Assembly (NCBI GenBank): GCA_014904845.1
Contig: MU119409.1
Span: 34,768 to 98,767, forward strand
From: Acephala macrosclerotiorum
Taxonomy: Eukaryota > Ascomycota > Leotiomycetes > Helotiales > Mollisiaceae
Reading direction: 5' to 3'
Length of the DNA: 64,000 nt
A model generated the notes under the pieces. It made no database searches. It was not told the DNA's origin and saw only the letters and a program-made list of their open reading frames with translations. Shown piece by piece: positions 33,079 through 43,940 of this stretch. Each line of letters opens with the position of its first letter. Position 1 is the first letter of the stretch. A program made the position numbers and the translations under genes.

Positions 33079-34345
33079 GCCCAGTCGGTATCTTAGATGT
33101 GACTTTTCGGTGGGATTTTGGAACGACCATGATGGTTCACGACACTTTTTAGAGTGGCATATATCGGCCCTGGTCTCTGGACATAACGTTTGGCAGTTGT
33201 ATTGTTACATATTTACAGCATCATTATCCACTACGTTCCGCTTCATGTTCAATGTTTGATGACACATTACCAATTTACCTCCAATGATCTGAGGAAACGA
33301 TGTGCAGAGTCATTAGATTTTTGTATGCTGGGTGATGCAGATATTTTGGTCGCACTGAGGCATTTAACAATTCAGCTCGGAAAAAAGGACAGCACAGAGT
33401 TATGGCTGAACTGGACCTTTCAATAGTACATTCAATCAGATAATCAGATTCTGCCTTCGGGATTCGATGCCTATTGAAGAGAAATTCAATAGAACATATG
33501 CTACTCACGTGACCATTTAAGTCTCAGACTCGAATTACTTCGAGTGATGTCAACTTGGGGATGGTATTTTTCAATCACATTCTAAACTTGACTTTCTTCT
33601 ATGAACTTCACGGTACTCCGTGAATATGTAATGGCCAATGCTTACAAATTTCACGGGGAGGATACGGTCGACGCGGCCTTATGACCGCGTCTTGCCGCCT
33701 GCTTCTTCAGCATGCGGCCGCGTCTTCTCAATTAAACTTCACTTCTACCACTCACCTTCTGTACGTATCTCCTAGAAGCTAACGCAACATGCATACGAAG
33801 CCATACCTAGGTACAATGAGTGCATGTCACAGCAAGTGCAAGGAGTATACGCCAGTCAGACCCCGAACGAGTGAACCAATCGTGCTTCATGGTCGACAAG
33901 CACGCTCCTCCACTTCCAAGTCTCCAGATCTACCGCACGTGTACCTGCATGATTTAGCTAATCCTGATATGGCATGAGGGCGGTATTGTTTATAGCTCTT
34001 GTAAGCTGTCCTTGGATTGGGCTCTTTGACCAAGTGGCACAGTGAGCCACCTCAAGGTGGAAATCTCATTCAGCACCAGACCTAGTCTGTGACATGGAGT
34101 TCCGTGAAGCAGAAATATTGTTCTCAAGATGCTTCATAATCACGATGTGCTCAATCTCTCGATGGGAGCCAGGTTTGCGGATTTCTAAGCGGATTGGGGG
34201 GAGACAGAGTATCCTCGACCATGTGAGGATATAAAGAGAAGCTAAGAACTCGAGAAGAGAGACGTTCTACATCATCATCGCCCCTCTCAAACCCAGCTTC
34301 TTACACCCCTTTTTCGAATTCTCAAATCAGTGACAAACCATCAGG
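33079..34345. other. Intergenic with a GC-rich inverted repeat
   Basis: No gene supported. At 33670-33678 and 33716-33724 the 9-mers GACGCGGCC and GGCCGCGTC form a perfect inverted repeat around 37 bp that contains a third partial copy (CCGCGTC). The right end is the SDR promoter region. Confidence 0.4.
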
Positions 34346-35195
34346 ATGTCTCCCACCACCTACCTCATTACTGGAGCCAGTCGAGGTGAGTATTCAGGTA
34401 CCACCCGTGGACCTTCTTCCTGCTAAACCTCTTACAGGACTTGGTCTCGGCCTCGTTAAAACCTACATCTCTCGCCCAAACAACACTGTGATCGCTGCAG
34501 TCCGCGGCCTCTCCACCGCCACTGATCTCAACTCCCTCCCCAAGGGTGAAGGAAGCACCCTCATCCTCATCGCCATCGACAGTTCCTCTCCGACCTCCGC
34601 CCAAAATGCCATAGACACTCTCAAAACTACCCACTCTATCTTCCAACTCGACGTTGTAATCGCCAACGCCGGCATTTCCAACTCCTACTCTCCTCTCGCC
34701 AAGGTCCCTCTCTCCGACGTTCAAGAGCACATGAACGTCAATGGCATCGGACCTCTCCTCTTGTTCCAGGCAGTCTTTCCGTTGTTGAAGAAGGGGAGTA
34801 AGTTTGTAGGCGTTAGCAGTGCAATCTCGAGTATTGGGGGAATGGAGATGAGACCTTTCCCTTGCGGAGCTTATGGGATGAGTAAGGCGGTTTTAAATTA
34901 TGTGGTTAGGAAGGTGCATTTTGAGAATGAGGAGTTGGTCAGCTTTGCTTTGGATCCTGGGTGAGTTATTCAATCTTTGGCTCTTGGATGATGGATGAAG
35001 TACTGATGATATTTCGGGAATAGATTCGTGCAAACCGAGATGGGTAACACAGGTGCGAAGATCTTTGGTATGAATCAGGCTACGACGCCGATTGATGAAT
35101 GTGTTGTGGGGATGGCCAAAGTTATTGATGAAGCGACGAGGGAGAAGACTAGTGGCAAGTTCCCCATTTGGGAAGGAGGTGAGTTTCCGTGGTAG
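34346..35195 (+). CDS. Short-chain dehydrogenase/reductase
   Basis: Three exons (34346-34385, 34438-34960, 35024-35195), 244 residues. The Rossmann motif TGASRGLGLGL is split by the first intron. NAGIS follows beta-4, then the catalytic Ser in VGVSSAISSIGG and YGMSK (Tyr-x-x-x-Lys), all in the right order and spacing for a classical SDR. ALDPGFVQTEMG is the usual block after the active site. The enzyme oxidises or reduces an unknown alcohol or carbonyl with NAD(P)(H) in the cytosol. It resembles the fungal group of small SDRs related to versicolorin ketoreductase-like proteins, but no specific pathway is implied. No damage seen. Confidence 0.88.
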
Positions 35196-36136
35196 GCTGG
35201 CCGCGACCGCAGGAGACATCGTTTTCTCTTCCGATTCTTGAGCATCTTTTCGCATTTCATGGATCCGCGGGCATTGACCTGTTTACAATGTACTTGCATT
35301 GTAGTTTGACTTGTGGCTTTGGAGCCTTATTTGGTCTCAAATTTTCAAATGGACAAGTGTGTTGCACGAAATCCTTGCTCTGCAAAACTGCTTGAGACTC
35401 CAGCGCGTATTGGGTTTCGGCAAATGCCCAGCAAGGCTTGTGCATCTCACTTAGTTATTTTAATCATATTGGACCTTGAAACGATTTCTATTGTGCGTTG
35501 ATGCGAGAAACATTCATTAGCATCACCTTTGGCAAGATCCACCCTAGCCTCCCTCACCGAAGAAGGTAGTATATATTTAAATTAGCACTATTTCGTCAAC
35601 AGAGCGAAAAGAACGCGCATCCAACAGGCTTGTTGCATGATGCTAGGACTTCTTGGCTCTAGTTAACACCAAGGACGTATACGAAGGGATTTATACACCA
35701 ACGCGAGCTTTAAGTAAACCTATTAAGTTAGGTTTCTCTAAGTCACACCCCGCAGCGAAAGCTGTAAGACGGTTGTGACCGAGTCTTTTGCAGTTTTGAT
35801 CAATTTTTATTCCTGTTTTTTTAACGGACGCCAAAGTAGCGGATTTGCTGTTCGAATAGCTTCAATATCTTCCGCGAGTCCTTGAGCAAGACTTTATCGC
35901 GCCTGCCTCTTCGGAGCCGTCTTTGGAGTTGTCCTTGGCTAATTTCGATTTCTTTTGTTACACAGGTTAAGCGTGAATTGTTTCTTGCTGAAGAATAATT
36001 ACTACGCTTTTACTTTCCTCGAACGTCGTCTCAAAATTTAGGTGACGACGCCAAATCGACGCGCCCTCCTCAACAGTCCTTCGAGACCTTGCGTGCAGAA
36101 CGACGGCGATTCGAACGAAGCATCTTCTTCTCCGTC
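35196..36136. other. Intergenic, no gene recognised
   Basis: About 0.9 kb without coding signal between the SDR and the large repeat protein. Confidence 0.4.
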
Positions 36137-39100
36137 ATGCGTTCCTTCATGGTCTTGGTCTTGGTTGCGTTCAGCTTTATGTCCTATTCCCTCGCCGACT
36201 CTGGAACCTTTTGCAGCGAAATCAGTTATGGTCCCGGAGGAGTCTACATCCGCGATGGTACCACATTCACCTGCTCTCCATCTGCTGTGAATGAAGACCA
36301 AATGAACAGCGCCACTATGCCATCCTTTACATTCAACTTACCGACATTCACGGTCACAGGTGGTGGAAGACCAACTTTGCCTCCGTGTCCATCTCGCGCT
36401 CCTGGAAACACTCTCTCGCCTCTTGGTTGCATTGAAGTCTTGACAATGGCATCTTTCACATCCAGCCCGCCGACTTTCAGTGTTCCAGACGGTGCACGAT
36501 TCACACTTCCTGCTTGTCCACCTCGAGTTCCTGGGAATACCTTATCGTCACTTAGATGTACAGAGACGAGCCTGAATCAATTCTCTCTCCCAACACGCGT
36601 GATTGCGACTATCCCACAGTCATACAAATTCCCTCAATCGATGACTGTCCCTCATCCAGCGTCTACAAAAGCCTCGAGTCCATCCACCTCCGTCGCGAGC
36701 ATCTTCGGACCCATATTACATCTCCCTAGAGAAGAAACTTCAGCCGGCGCAGCCACGCCTTTGCAGTCTTTCCAGCCAAGCGCAACTGATAGTGCCTTAC
36801 ATCGCGAACCCGAATTTACGGCCACCGCTTTATTGACTATGGCCACTATGTGGTCTCCTACGGATACCGGCAACATACCTACAACTACATCGTCGCAGAA
36901 GAGCAGCGCGAATATGAGCAAGAGATCTTCAATGTTGTTTCTCTTATCATCCACCCTCCTCGCAGTCCTGTTTGTCTCGCCTTCCCTGGCTACTTCTCAG
37001 GCAGGTCCTAGTCGATGCGCAGATGATTCAAGTGTTCTTTGTCTTGGATCGGTAACCGTTGGGAGCTTTGCTGCACCACCCACTGCTCTACCGTCAACTA
37101 TAGCTATCACATCAGCATCCTCTTCAACCTCAAGCATCTCGGTATCGATAACCATTGCACCAATGTCATCACCTACGGTTACAGCTGGCCCAACGGCCTC
37201 GTCGAAGACGAGTGATACGAGTGCGAGCAAGAGACCTCCAATGTCCTTCCTCTTCTTATGCACTCTCCTTGCCCTTCTATTTGCGTCGCCGTCCTTGGCC
37301 GATGGTCAACCAAGTCGATGCGCAGATAATTTAAGTCTTCTATGTCTTGGTTCGATGACCGTCGGAAGCTTTGCTGCTCCACCCACTGCTCCGCCATCAA
37401 CTCCAGCTCTCACGTCGACGCCTGACCCGAGTCATGTATCCATACACACTACCATCATAGGGACAGGCGTTGGAAGTCCCGCTCGATGCTCGGACAATCC
37501 AAATTATCTGTGTATTGGCACTCTCACGGAAGGAAGTTTCGCACCACCGCCAACCACCGCTAGCTCGTCTGCTGTATCTTTGACAGGCTCGGGTTCGTCC
37601 TCTTATTCAATCATTTCCACAAATCCGCATCTGACCGCTTCCCAAACAGTATCGGCTTCCACTCCTCCAACCACCTTGAACAGCGTGGATGACTCAACCA
37701 GCCAATCATCTCAGCCTCCCTTAGTATCTACAGTACAGACGACGACTACCTTGGGGCAAAGCACTACTGTGGCCACCAGCGTCTTGACTCGATCCCAATC
37801 ACAACATCAAACAGCATCTCTGCAGAGCGCAGGAACTATGCGTATGAAGCCTCCATACGTCTTCTCATTCCTGAGTATGCTATTTCAGCTGTTCCCAAAC
37901 ACTTCTGCAACCTGGATAACCAAATCGTTGCCTCCAATGCAGACATTCTGTCCGGAAGACCCTAGGGAAGGTTGCTTGAACGGCACTCCTATGTCCGAAC
38001 TTTACGAAACGAAGGCAGCGCCAACAACCTCCCCATCTACTTCAAGGCAAATCACGACAACCTCTTGCTCGGAGAACTGTACCAGTGGCTACGTCGGTAC
38101 GCCTTCATCTCAATCGTTGGCTTTGTCTATTCTCGCTCCGTTTGCCAATATTACATCTCCACCATCGAGCTCTGATAGTGCCAAGCATACTACTGTATTC
38201 ATTTACCCATATTCTGGAAACACCACCAAACTCTGCCAATCGACCACGCCCGTGGTGCCATATTCCCATACTCAAATGGCGCTCTCGCCATCACTCTCAG
38301 CCCCAACATCGGTACGAGTTATGGTGCCTACCACTTGTTCAGAAGATGAGAGCAAGATTTGTATTGGCACAACGACTGTAAATCCAAGTCCTTGTGCAGC
38401 TGATGCAAAGAATTTATGTGTTGGGACTGTCGTTCTGCCGACTCCTTGCGCCAACAATACTAGCCAGATGTGTTATGGTACTGCTACTGCTTCGTCAACG
38501 GTATTTTATCAAAATTCTTCGATGTTGTCCACCATCTCCAATGTCCTGACCGTGATTGGGAGAAGCACGTCGACGGTGCTCAGTACTACAACACTGCCTC
38601 CGAGTACTTCGTTAGCACCGGCTCAGACATCCGCAATTGTGAAGAGCGCAGGATCCTTGAACCGAACGCCTCCTCAAGTTTTTCTTCTGCTCTGGAAGCT
38701 CTTTGCCCTCTGGCCTACGGTCACCCTCGCTGAGACGCCAACACCTCCTACAACACTCTCACCAACCTTAATGGCTCCACTCCCAACGCTGACAGCAACG
38801 CGTTGCACGGCTGATCCAATCTATGGCTGTGTAGGCACGACTCCTGCTACTAATTTAGCACCATCCTCTGCTTCGGTATCAGCTTGTCCAGAGCAGACCA
38901 GTAGATTCTGTCTTGGTGGCATCGTTCTTGGGACTGGGATCCAATCTAGCTTTTGGGGCGGTTTTTCTCGGGAATCCACATCTTCTCACACCAGTTACTC
39001 TTTGTTCGTTTCTCCGACTTACTGGTCAAGTACTACCACGCCGTCGCCCTCCTCTCCTACATCTACCGCGGTACCTACCTCAATTTCAACGACCACTAGC

Positions 39101-39664
39101 ACACCTTCCAGGACCGTCACTACGATTTCTACGGAGTCTTTGACTTCCGCGTCTTCAGCTGGACCCTCTGCTACACCACCTGCCAAGAGCGGCGTCGGTA
39201 AGAAGTTTTCAAGCCCATTTATCCTTCTCGGTATGTGCTTGTTCGGTTGTCTATTCGCCAATCATCTGCCTAGAACGGGCAGCTCACTCCCCAATCATCC
39301 AAGTCCAGAAAAGACACAAGATACCAACACGAAGGAAGGAGCCAAAGTCGAGATGAATGATGGGGATAGTAGACAGCTTGAGCTGAAGCTTGAACCACCA
39401 GAGCCGTTTGTCGAGGCACCAAAGAGCGAAGGAGTTGTACAGGCAAGAGACACTATCGAGAAGAGCCCAGGAGAGATCGAAAGGTGGGTAGAATCAGTTG
39501 ACAACGAAGTACCTGAAGAGCCAACTAATGAGAATACAGAGGAGCGTAACGAGATACTAGCTAATGATGATGATCCAGAACTAGTGGTACTTGGATGGAG
39601 AGGCCGATTAATACTCTTCAATAGTCTATTTCTCCAAGTTGTGCTTTGCTTTGAAGAATGTTAG
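36137..39664 (+). CDS. Large modular Ser/Thr-rich protein with six signal-like segments
   Basis: Single exon, 1175 residues from ATG 36137. It starts with a signal peptide (MRSFMVLVLVAFSFMSYSLA). Five further hydrophobic segments of similar make-up follow at about residues 260 (SKRSSMLFLLSSTLLAVLF), 363 (SKRPPMSFLFLCTLLALLF), 568 (MKPPYVFSFLSMLFQLF), 842 (RTPPQVFLLLWKLFALW) and 1021 (KKFSSPFILLGMCLFGCLF). Each is preceded by basic residues and the first five end in small residues like a signal-peptidase site. Between them lie Ser/Thr/Pro-rich stretches and at least eight C-x7-C-[hydrophobic] motifs, most followed by Gly (for example CADDSSVLCLG, CSDNPNYLCIG). Two modules repeat at 303 nt (37011 and 37314). 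The C-terminal tail is acidic and charged. I do not recognise the family; a cell-surface or membrane protein is likely. Confidence 0.75.
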   Translation: MRSFMVLVLVAFSFMSYSLADSGTFCSEISYGPGGVYIRDGTTFTCSPSAVNEDQMNSATMPSFTFNLPTFTVTGGGRPTLPPCPSRAPGNTLSPLGCIEVLTMASFTSSPPTFSVPDGARFTLPACPPRVPGNTLSSLRCTETSLNQFSLPTRVIATIPQSYKFPQSMTVPHPASTKASSPSTSVASIFGPILHLPREETSAGAATPLQSFQPSATDSALHREPEFTATALLTMATMWSPTDTGNIPTTTSSQKSSANMSKRSSMLFLLSSTLLAVLFVSPSLATSQAGPSRCADDSSVLCLGSVTVGSFAAPPTALPSTIAITSASSSTSSISVSITIAPMSSPTVTAGPTASSKTSDTSASKRPPMSFLFLCTLLALLFASPSLADGQPSRCADNLSLLCLGSMTVGSFAAPPTAPPSTPALTSTPDPSHVSIHTTIIGTGVGSPARCSDNPNYLCIGTLTEGSFAPPPTTASSSAVSLTGSGSSSYSIISTNPHLTASQTVSASTPPTTLNSVDDSTSQSSQPPLVSTVQTTTTLGQSTTVATSVLTRSQSQHQTASLQSAGTMRMKPPYVFSFLSMLFQLFPNTSATWITKSLPPMQTFCPEDPREGCLNGTPMSELYETKAAPTTSPSTSRQITTTSCSENCTSGYVGTPSSQSLALSILAPFANITSPPSSSDSAKHTTVFIYPYSGNTTKLCQSTTPVVPYSHTQMALSPSLSAPTSVRVMVPTTCSEDESKICIGTTTVNPSPCAADAKNLCVGTVVLPTPCANNTSQMCYGTATASSTVFYQNSSMLSTISNVLTVIGRSTSTVLSTTTLPPSTSLAPAQTSAIVKSAGSLNRTPPQVFLLLWKLFALWPTVTLAETPTPPTTLSPTLMAPLPTLTATRCTADPIYGCVGTTPATNLAPSSASVSACPEQTSRFCLGGIVLGTGIQSSFWGGFSRESTSSHTSYSLFVSPTYWSSTTTPSPSSPTSTAVPTSISTTTSTPSRTVTTISTESLTSASSAGPSATPPAKSGVGKKFSSPFILLGMCLFGCLFANHLPRTGSSLPNHPSPEKTQDTNTKEGAKVEMNDGDSRQLELKLEPPEPFVEAPKSEGVVQARDTIEKSPGEIERWVESVDNEVPEEPTNENTEERNEILANDDDPELVVLGWRGRLILFNSLFLQVVLCFEEC

Positions 39665-39951
39665 TGGGAGGTGAACTTTTGCGAGATTTTAGTCTTGCTT
39701 GTTTGTAGGATGCAATAACAAAAGTTTCTCCTTGTAGAAATACTATCAAGGATCGTGGCTTCTACGCTGAATACGTTTCGTGACTCTCGTCGGCAACACA
39801 TATCCACGTGACAGGGCACAACACTTGCATACCCATTGTACGAGGCCAAGTGTCTTCAACCCACTTCACCCATTCTCATATCTGCTTTCAAACGCTCCTT
39901 TGCTCGTGTTGAACATTTTCAAAAATATAAGTCGAAAACCAAACTACAAAA
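39665..39951. other. Intergenic gap
   Basis: Short gap without coding signal. Confidence 0.3.
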
Positions 39952-40978
39952 ATGGAAGCCTTAAAAACCACTCTCACAATCCAAGTCTCCGCCCGTGCTC
40001 TCCTCTACGTCGCCTTCCTTATCCCTCCCACAAGACTCTCCCAGACCAATTTAGCCCTCGCGTTTCTCCCTCCAATACTAGCTTGCAATATCTATACCTA
40101 CTCCTCCGGTCTCGGTTTTCTCTCTATCACTCATTCCCTCTGGGCTCTCGAACTCTTCTTCCTAAACCCTCGAGAAGGGTTCTGTATCATTCGAGATGCG
40201 GGTCCAATGATGACGATGATCTCCGCCGACGGCAAAGAGAGAAAAGAGAATATGATTGTGTCGAAAGAAAATCCCGGACGGTTGATTTGGCGCGAGTTCT
40301 ACCCCGAACTCTTCTGGGGAGGCTAGGCTTGGTGATATACCTCACCTGCTCTCCGAGGTATGTCTAATGGCAGACATCTCCTCAGCCCAAAGCCACAGCC
40401 AAGTTCGACATCCCACCCACTGGTCCGGGGTCCCGCGTCTCTTTTCTCGTGCGAGAGATTCTGAGAGTAGGGATGTGTTTGGCAATAATGGACACAATAT
40501 CCTTCTATCAACACTTCGACCCTTATTTCCAAATCTCCACACAAATCAGCGAGACTTTTCCCCAGCGTCTCCGCTCCTTTCTCACCCTCTACCATTTGCA
40601 TCACCTCCCTCCTTGAATGCTGCGCATCTTAATCCTTGGAACTCAACAATACGCTACTCTCTCTCTGCTTCAAGCAGTTCCTGCGATTTTATTCGTGATA
40701 TTGGGAGAGCTGAGGATTGTGGGTGATTTCTGTGGAGGAACAAAGAATTGGAAATCTGCTATGGGGAGTCCGGGTGCGGTGATGAGGAGGGGTTTGAGGG
40801 GTGGGTTTTGGCATCAGTACTTGAGAAATGTAGGTTCCCTCTCCAACCTGACATCACTGGCAGAATACAAATGTTAACAGAAAGAAAGATGCTAATTGGT
40901 CCCAAGGCGCTTTAGTTTTGGTCGAAACGGTGTTCAGTGGCATCTTGGAAGGTATTTTACCTACTAGGTCGAGGGTTT
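39952..40978 (+). pseudogene. Wax-synthase-like membrane protein, apparently broken
   Basis: ATG 39952 opens 124 codons with several hydrophobic segments (ARALLYVAFLIPPTRLSQT, LALAFLPPILACNIYTYSS) and ends RLIWREFYPELFWGG and a TAG. A second piece from 40618 (ILGTQQYATLSLLQAVPAIL, then MRRGLRGGFWHQYLRN) has the Phe-Trp-His-Gln block found in fungal wax-synthase-domain (MBOAT_2) proteins and ends at a GT donor at 40832. Between the pieces no single frame with sensible introns connects them. The order of membrane segments and the FWHQ block suggest a member of that acyltransferase-like family, now disrupted, or a gene whose introns I could not resolve. Confidence 0.35.
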
Positions 40979-41996
40979 GGTAGTAGAGAGCATTGTTGGA
41001 GGTCGTGAGGTTGGCGTGGGTTGGAGGGGTGATGTATTGGAGTGCGCCGTTGATTGTGGATGAGTTGACGAAGGTGAGCAGAGCTTTGGGGTGTACATAT
41101 TACTGAAAATCTTATCGTATTTTATCTATTACTTGGATACAAACATCCGGGGAAGTAATACAAATTATTACTTCTCAACGCCGCGAAGAGATTAAAAGAA
41201 GCATGCCAAGAACACAAAGCGCCTTCCCTACACGAGCTCCGAAGCCTCACAGCTTCCACCAACATTGCAAAAAATCAACCTCACCTGCGCCTTCCTTCTC
41301 AAACATGCACCCTCCTAACAAGCACGAGGGGTCCGGGTTCCCTACCACCGATACATCTATTCTCACTAGTCCGTCAAGGTTTCAGATACACGCAACCGGG
41401 GGCGCTGCTTCAACCGGTGTCATCGCAACACTTGACCCAACTCGCACTAGAGTACGAGGCTGAGATCTAAACGCCTCATTCACGCCGCAAAAGCAAACAA
41501 CCACACACGAGACATCGAATCGAACAACAAAAACTGCAAACAGCCGAGCCACCTCCGTGACGTGTTTTTGGAGACGAGGTTTGCCCTTGTTCCTGGCAAT
41601 GTGCTGGCACTTGCCAGCTAGTTTGATATCAAGCCTAATATTGAAGGATCGAACGAAGTATATGGTATCTTATTCACATTGCTATACATAAATAAACCTA
41701 ACGCTAGAACTGCGACGAAAGCTTCGTCATCGCCTTGCCGTCCAATCACGATGTCGTGGTTCCCACGCATCAAATTGAATACGCATTCGCTACCAACAAC
41801 GCCTTGCGCCCCAAACACCATGCATGCAACATTCCACCCAAGTCCCATTTTGGAGCAAAGAACCGCAGCCAGCATCATACAGTATTAGGAGCCAGCCTCA
41901 AACTCTCTTCATCAAGTCATTCGTACTTTACAGCTCCACCCAATCGCCCAGCCTAGAACCCCAGAAGCCGAGCTTGGGTCAAACAAGAAAGCGAGA
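40979..41996. other. Intergenic, no gene recognised
   Basis: About 1 kb with only short frames. A plus-strand frame from ATG 41203 (86 codons) has no motif. It is the 3' flank of the DUF300 gene. Confidence 0.4.
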
Positions 41997-43940
41997 TCAG
42001 AATTGATTCGTATTCTGTCCCTGAGACGGCGGAGGTCGATTTCCCCAGAGCGCATTATGTATTTCCGGATGACCACCCTGATTCAATCTCTGTGGTTGAT
42101 TCGAATTCTCCCACTGCTCTTGCTCTCTCTCCTGTGCTCTCTGCTGCCGTAACCGTTCCCTGTATTGGTCTGCTGAAGATTGCTGAACGTATGGTGGTCG
42201 AATGACTTGACTCTGATACTCGCTCGGATCTTGAGCTACGTGACTTTGATATGATTCTGGTGGCGCTGTCATCGCCATTCCTATATCTTGGTCTTGTAGT
42301 CGTGGATTCTCTTGCCTCCGAACAGTGCCTGGTGTGGGGTTGTGACCCACTAGGCGGTCGGGATTGGTTTCTACGAAGGTTTCGTCGTAGCGACGGCCTC
42401 CTGCGCTGATATCTTGTCCGTTTACGTCGTACCTTTGACGTGCTGGGACATATAATCCTGGATTTAACGGGTTGGGTTGGGCGTTATCGATCAAGCCTGC
42501 TCCTTCGTCGTAGACTTTGTTGTCGTTTCCGAATTTCGGTAGGCCGAATTTGCTTCTCCTGAATTCTTCAGCGATGGGGAGGGATTCGGTCCTCTTGTAT
42601 CCTTGTTCATTGCTTGTCGTAGGTTGCAATGCCATGTCGTTCTCGTTCGCCAAGTTCATCTTGTAGGATGGGTCGTTCTCTCGAGTCTTACGACCAACAA
42701 ATAACCATCTCATTCCTCTCGCAAATCCCTTCACTAGATCCCATGGATTCATAGCATCGACAAGGGCCATGATACCCAAGAATCCTCCTTGCTTAGGTCC
42801 AAGCTCGTTCTTAACAGGCGACATTGGATAGTCCAAATTCTTCGATGTTTTGTATGGTTTCCACGGGAAAGCAAACAGATGCAAAACGGCAAAGAGAGCC
42901 ATTTCAATGCACAAAAGCAAAGAAGGGATACCAACCGTTAGATCTGGGTATGCGATCTTGGATGTAGGACTCACAACATTAAATGTTGACGAAGTGAGAA
43001 TACTGATCATAGAGCTCTGCCAGAAAGACAAGAAGATGACCAATTTGATAGCCAGAACCTTGAGGAAGGGATTGTAAGGCTTTAGATCGGTACGCAGCTG
43101 GACGTAGAACTGGATGACCATGTACATAGCAATGGAGACTGCTATACTTTCAATGATCAGAATCTAACCACGTTAGCCAAGCATCACACAACTTCGAAAT
43201 GAACATACCCAGATATGCGCAAACACAGGAGAATTCGAAGATTCACAGTACTTATTAAAATACTGTGTAACCACAGCCGTGATAGTCATTGTCACACGAA
43301 TGAAGCAGTACTGGTAAATGCCCGCCCAGATAACATTGAACCAAGTCAATCCACTCCTGGGTGTTCTCCACGGACCCCTCTCTCCACCGCAACACTTCGC
43401 CCACCAATTCACAGGCAGAACCCATTTCTTCGGTGTGATACTCCGGAAGTACATCTTCTGTTCGTGGAGATCTGGCGCGACATAATGACAGAGGAGCGCA
43501 AAGAAGGAGGCAATGGCGAAAGCTTCGTAGCAATCGGATATGACCTGGAAATAGATCGCCTGCCAGTAAAACCAGAAGGAGAGGAAAGAAGCCGCGGCAT
43601 AAACTGGTATCATGAACAAGATTCGTATGATACTAAAAATTGTCAACACAGACAGAGATTCGGCAGGCCGGGATACATACTGTCGCTGCTCATACGGTTT
43701 TGTATAATGGATCGCATGCATCCATATTAAATAGAACGACAGCAGAATAGCAATCAGCGCGCATCCTGCAGCTATGATCAACCCCAGAGTATGAAAGGTC
43801 AAGCTCCCCACTATGGGTATTTCGGAGCTCCCAACTACATCCCATTAGCGTTGTCCAGGCACTCAGCGTACCAGAGTAGAGTTCCTACTTCGCAAATCTT
43901 CCAGCGTCGAATTACATGTTGTATTTATCGAAAGACCCAT
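41997..43940 (-). CDS. DUF300 / organic solute transporter Ost-alpha-like membrane protein
   Basis: Four exons on the minus strand (43940-43889, 43834-43681, 43632-43209, 43163-41997), 598 residues. Seven hydrophobic segments lie in the first ~330 residues. The spliced block YTKPYEQRHIIRILFMIPVY and later SDCYEAFAIASFFALLCHY are characteristic of the Ost-alpha/TMEM184 (DUF300) family; KLVIFLSFWQSSMISIL is also typical. The C-terminal ~270 residues are hydrophilic, rich in Gln/Arg/Pro and probably cytosolic. Animal members transport steroids; fungal roles are poorly known (vacuole or endosome trafficking is reported for some). The second intron is 48 nt and stop-free, so retention would add 16 residues. 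No damage seen. Confidence 0.9.
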
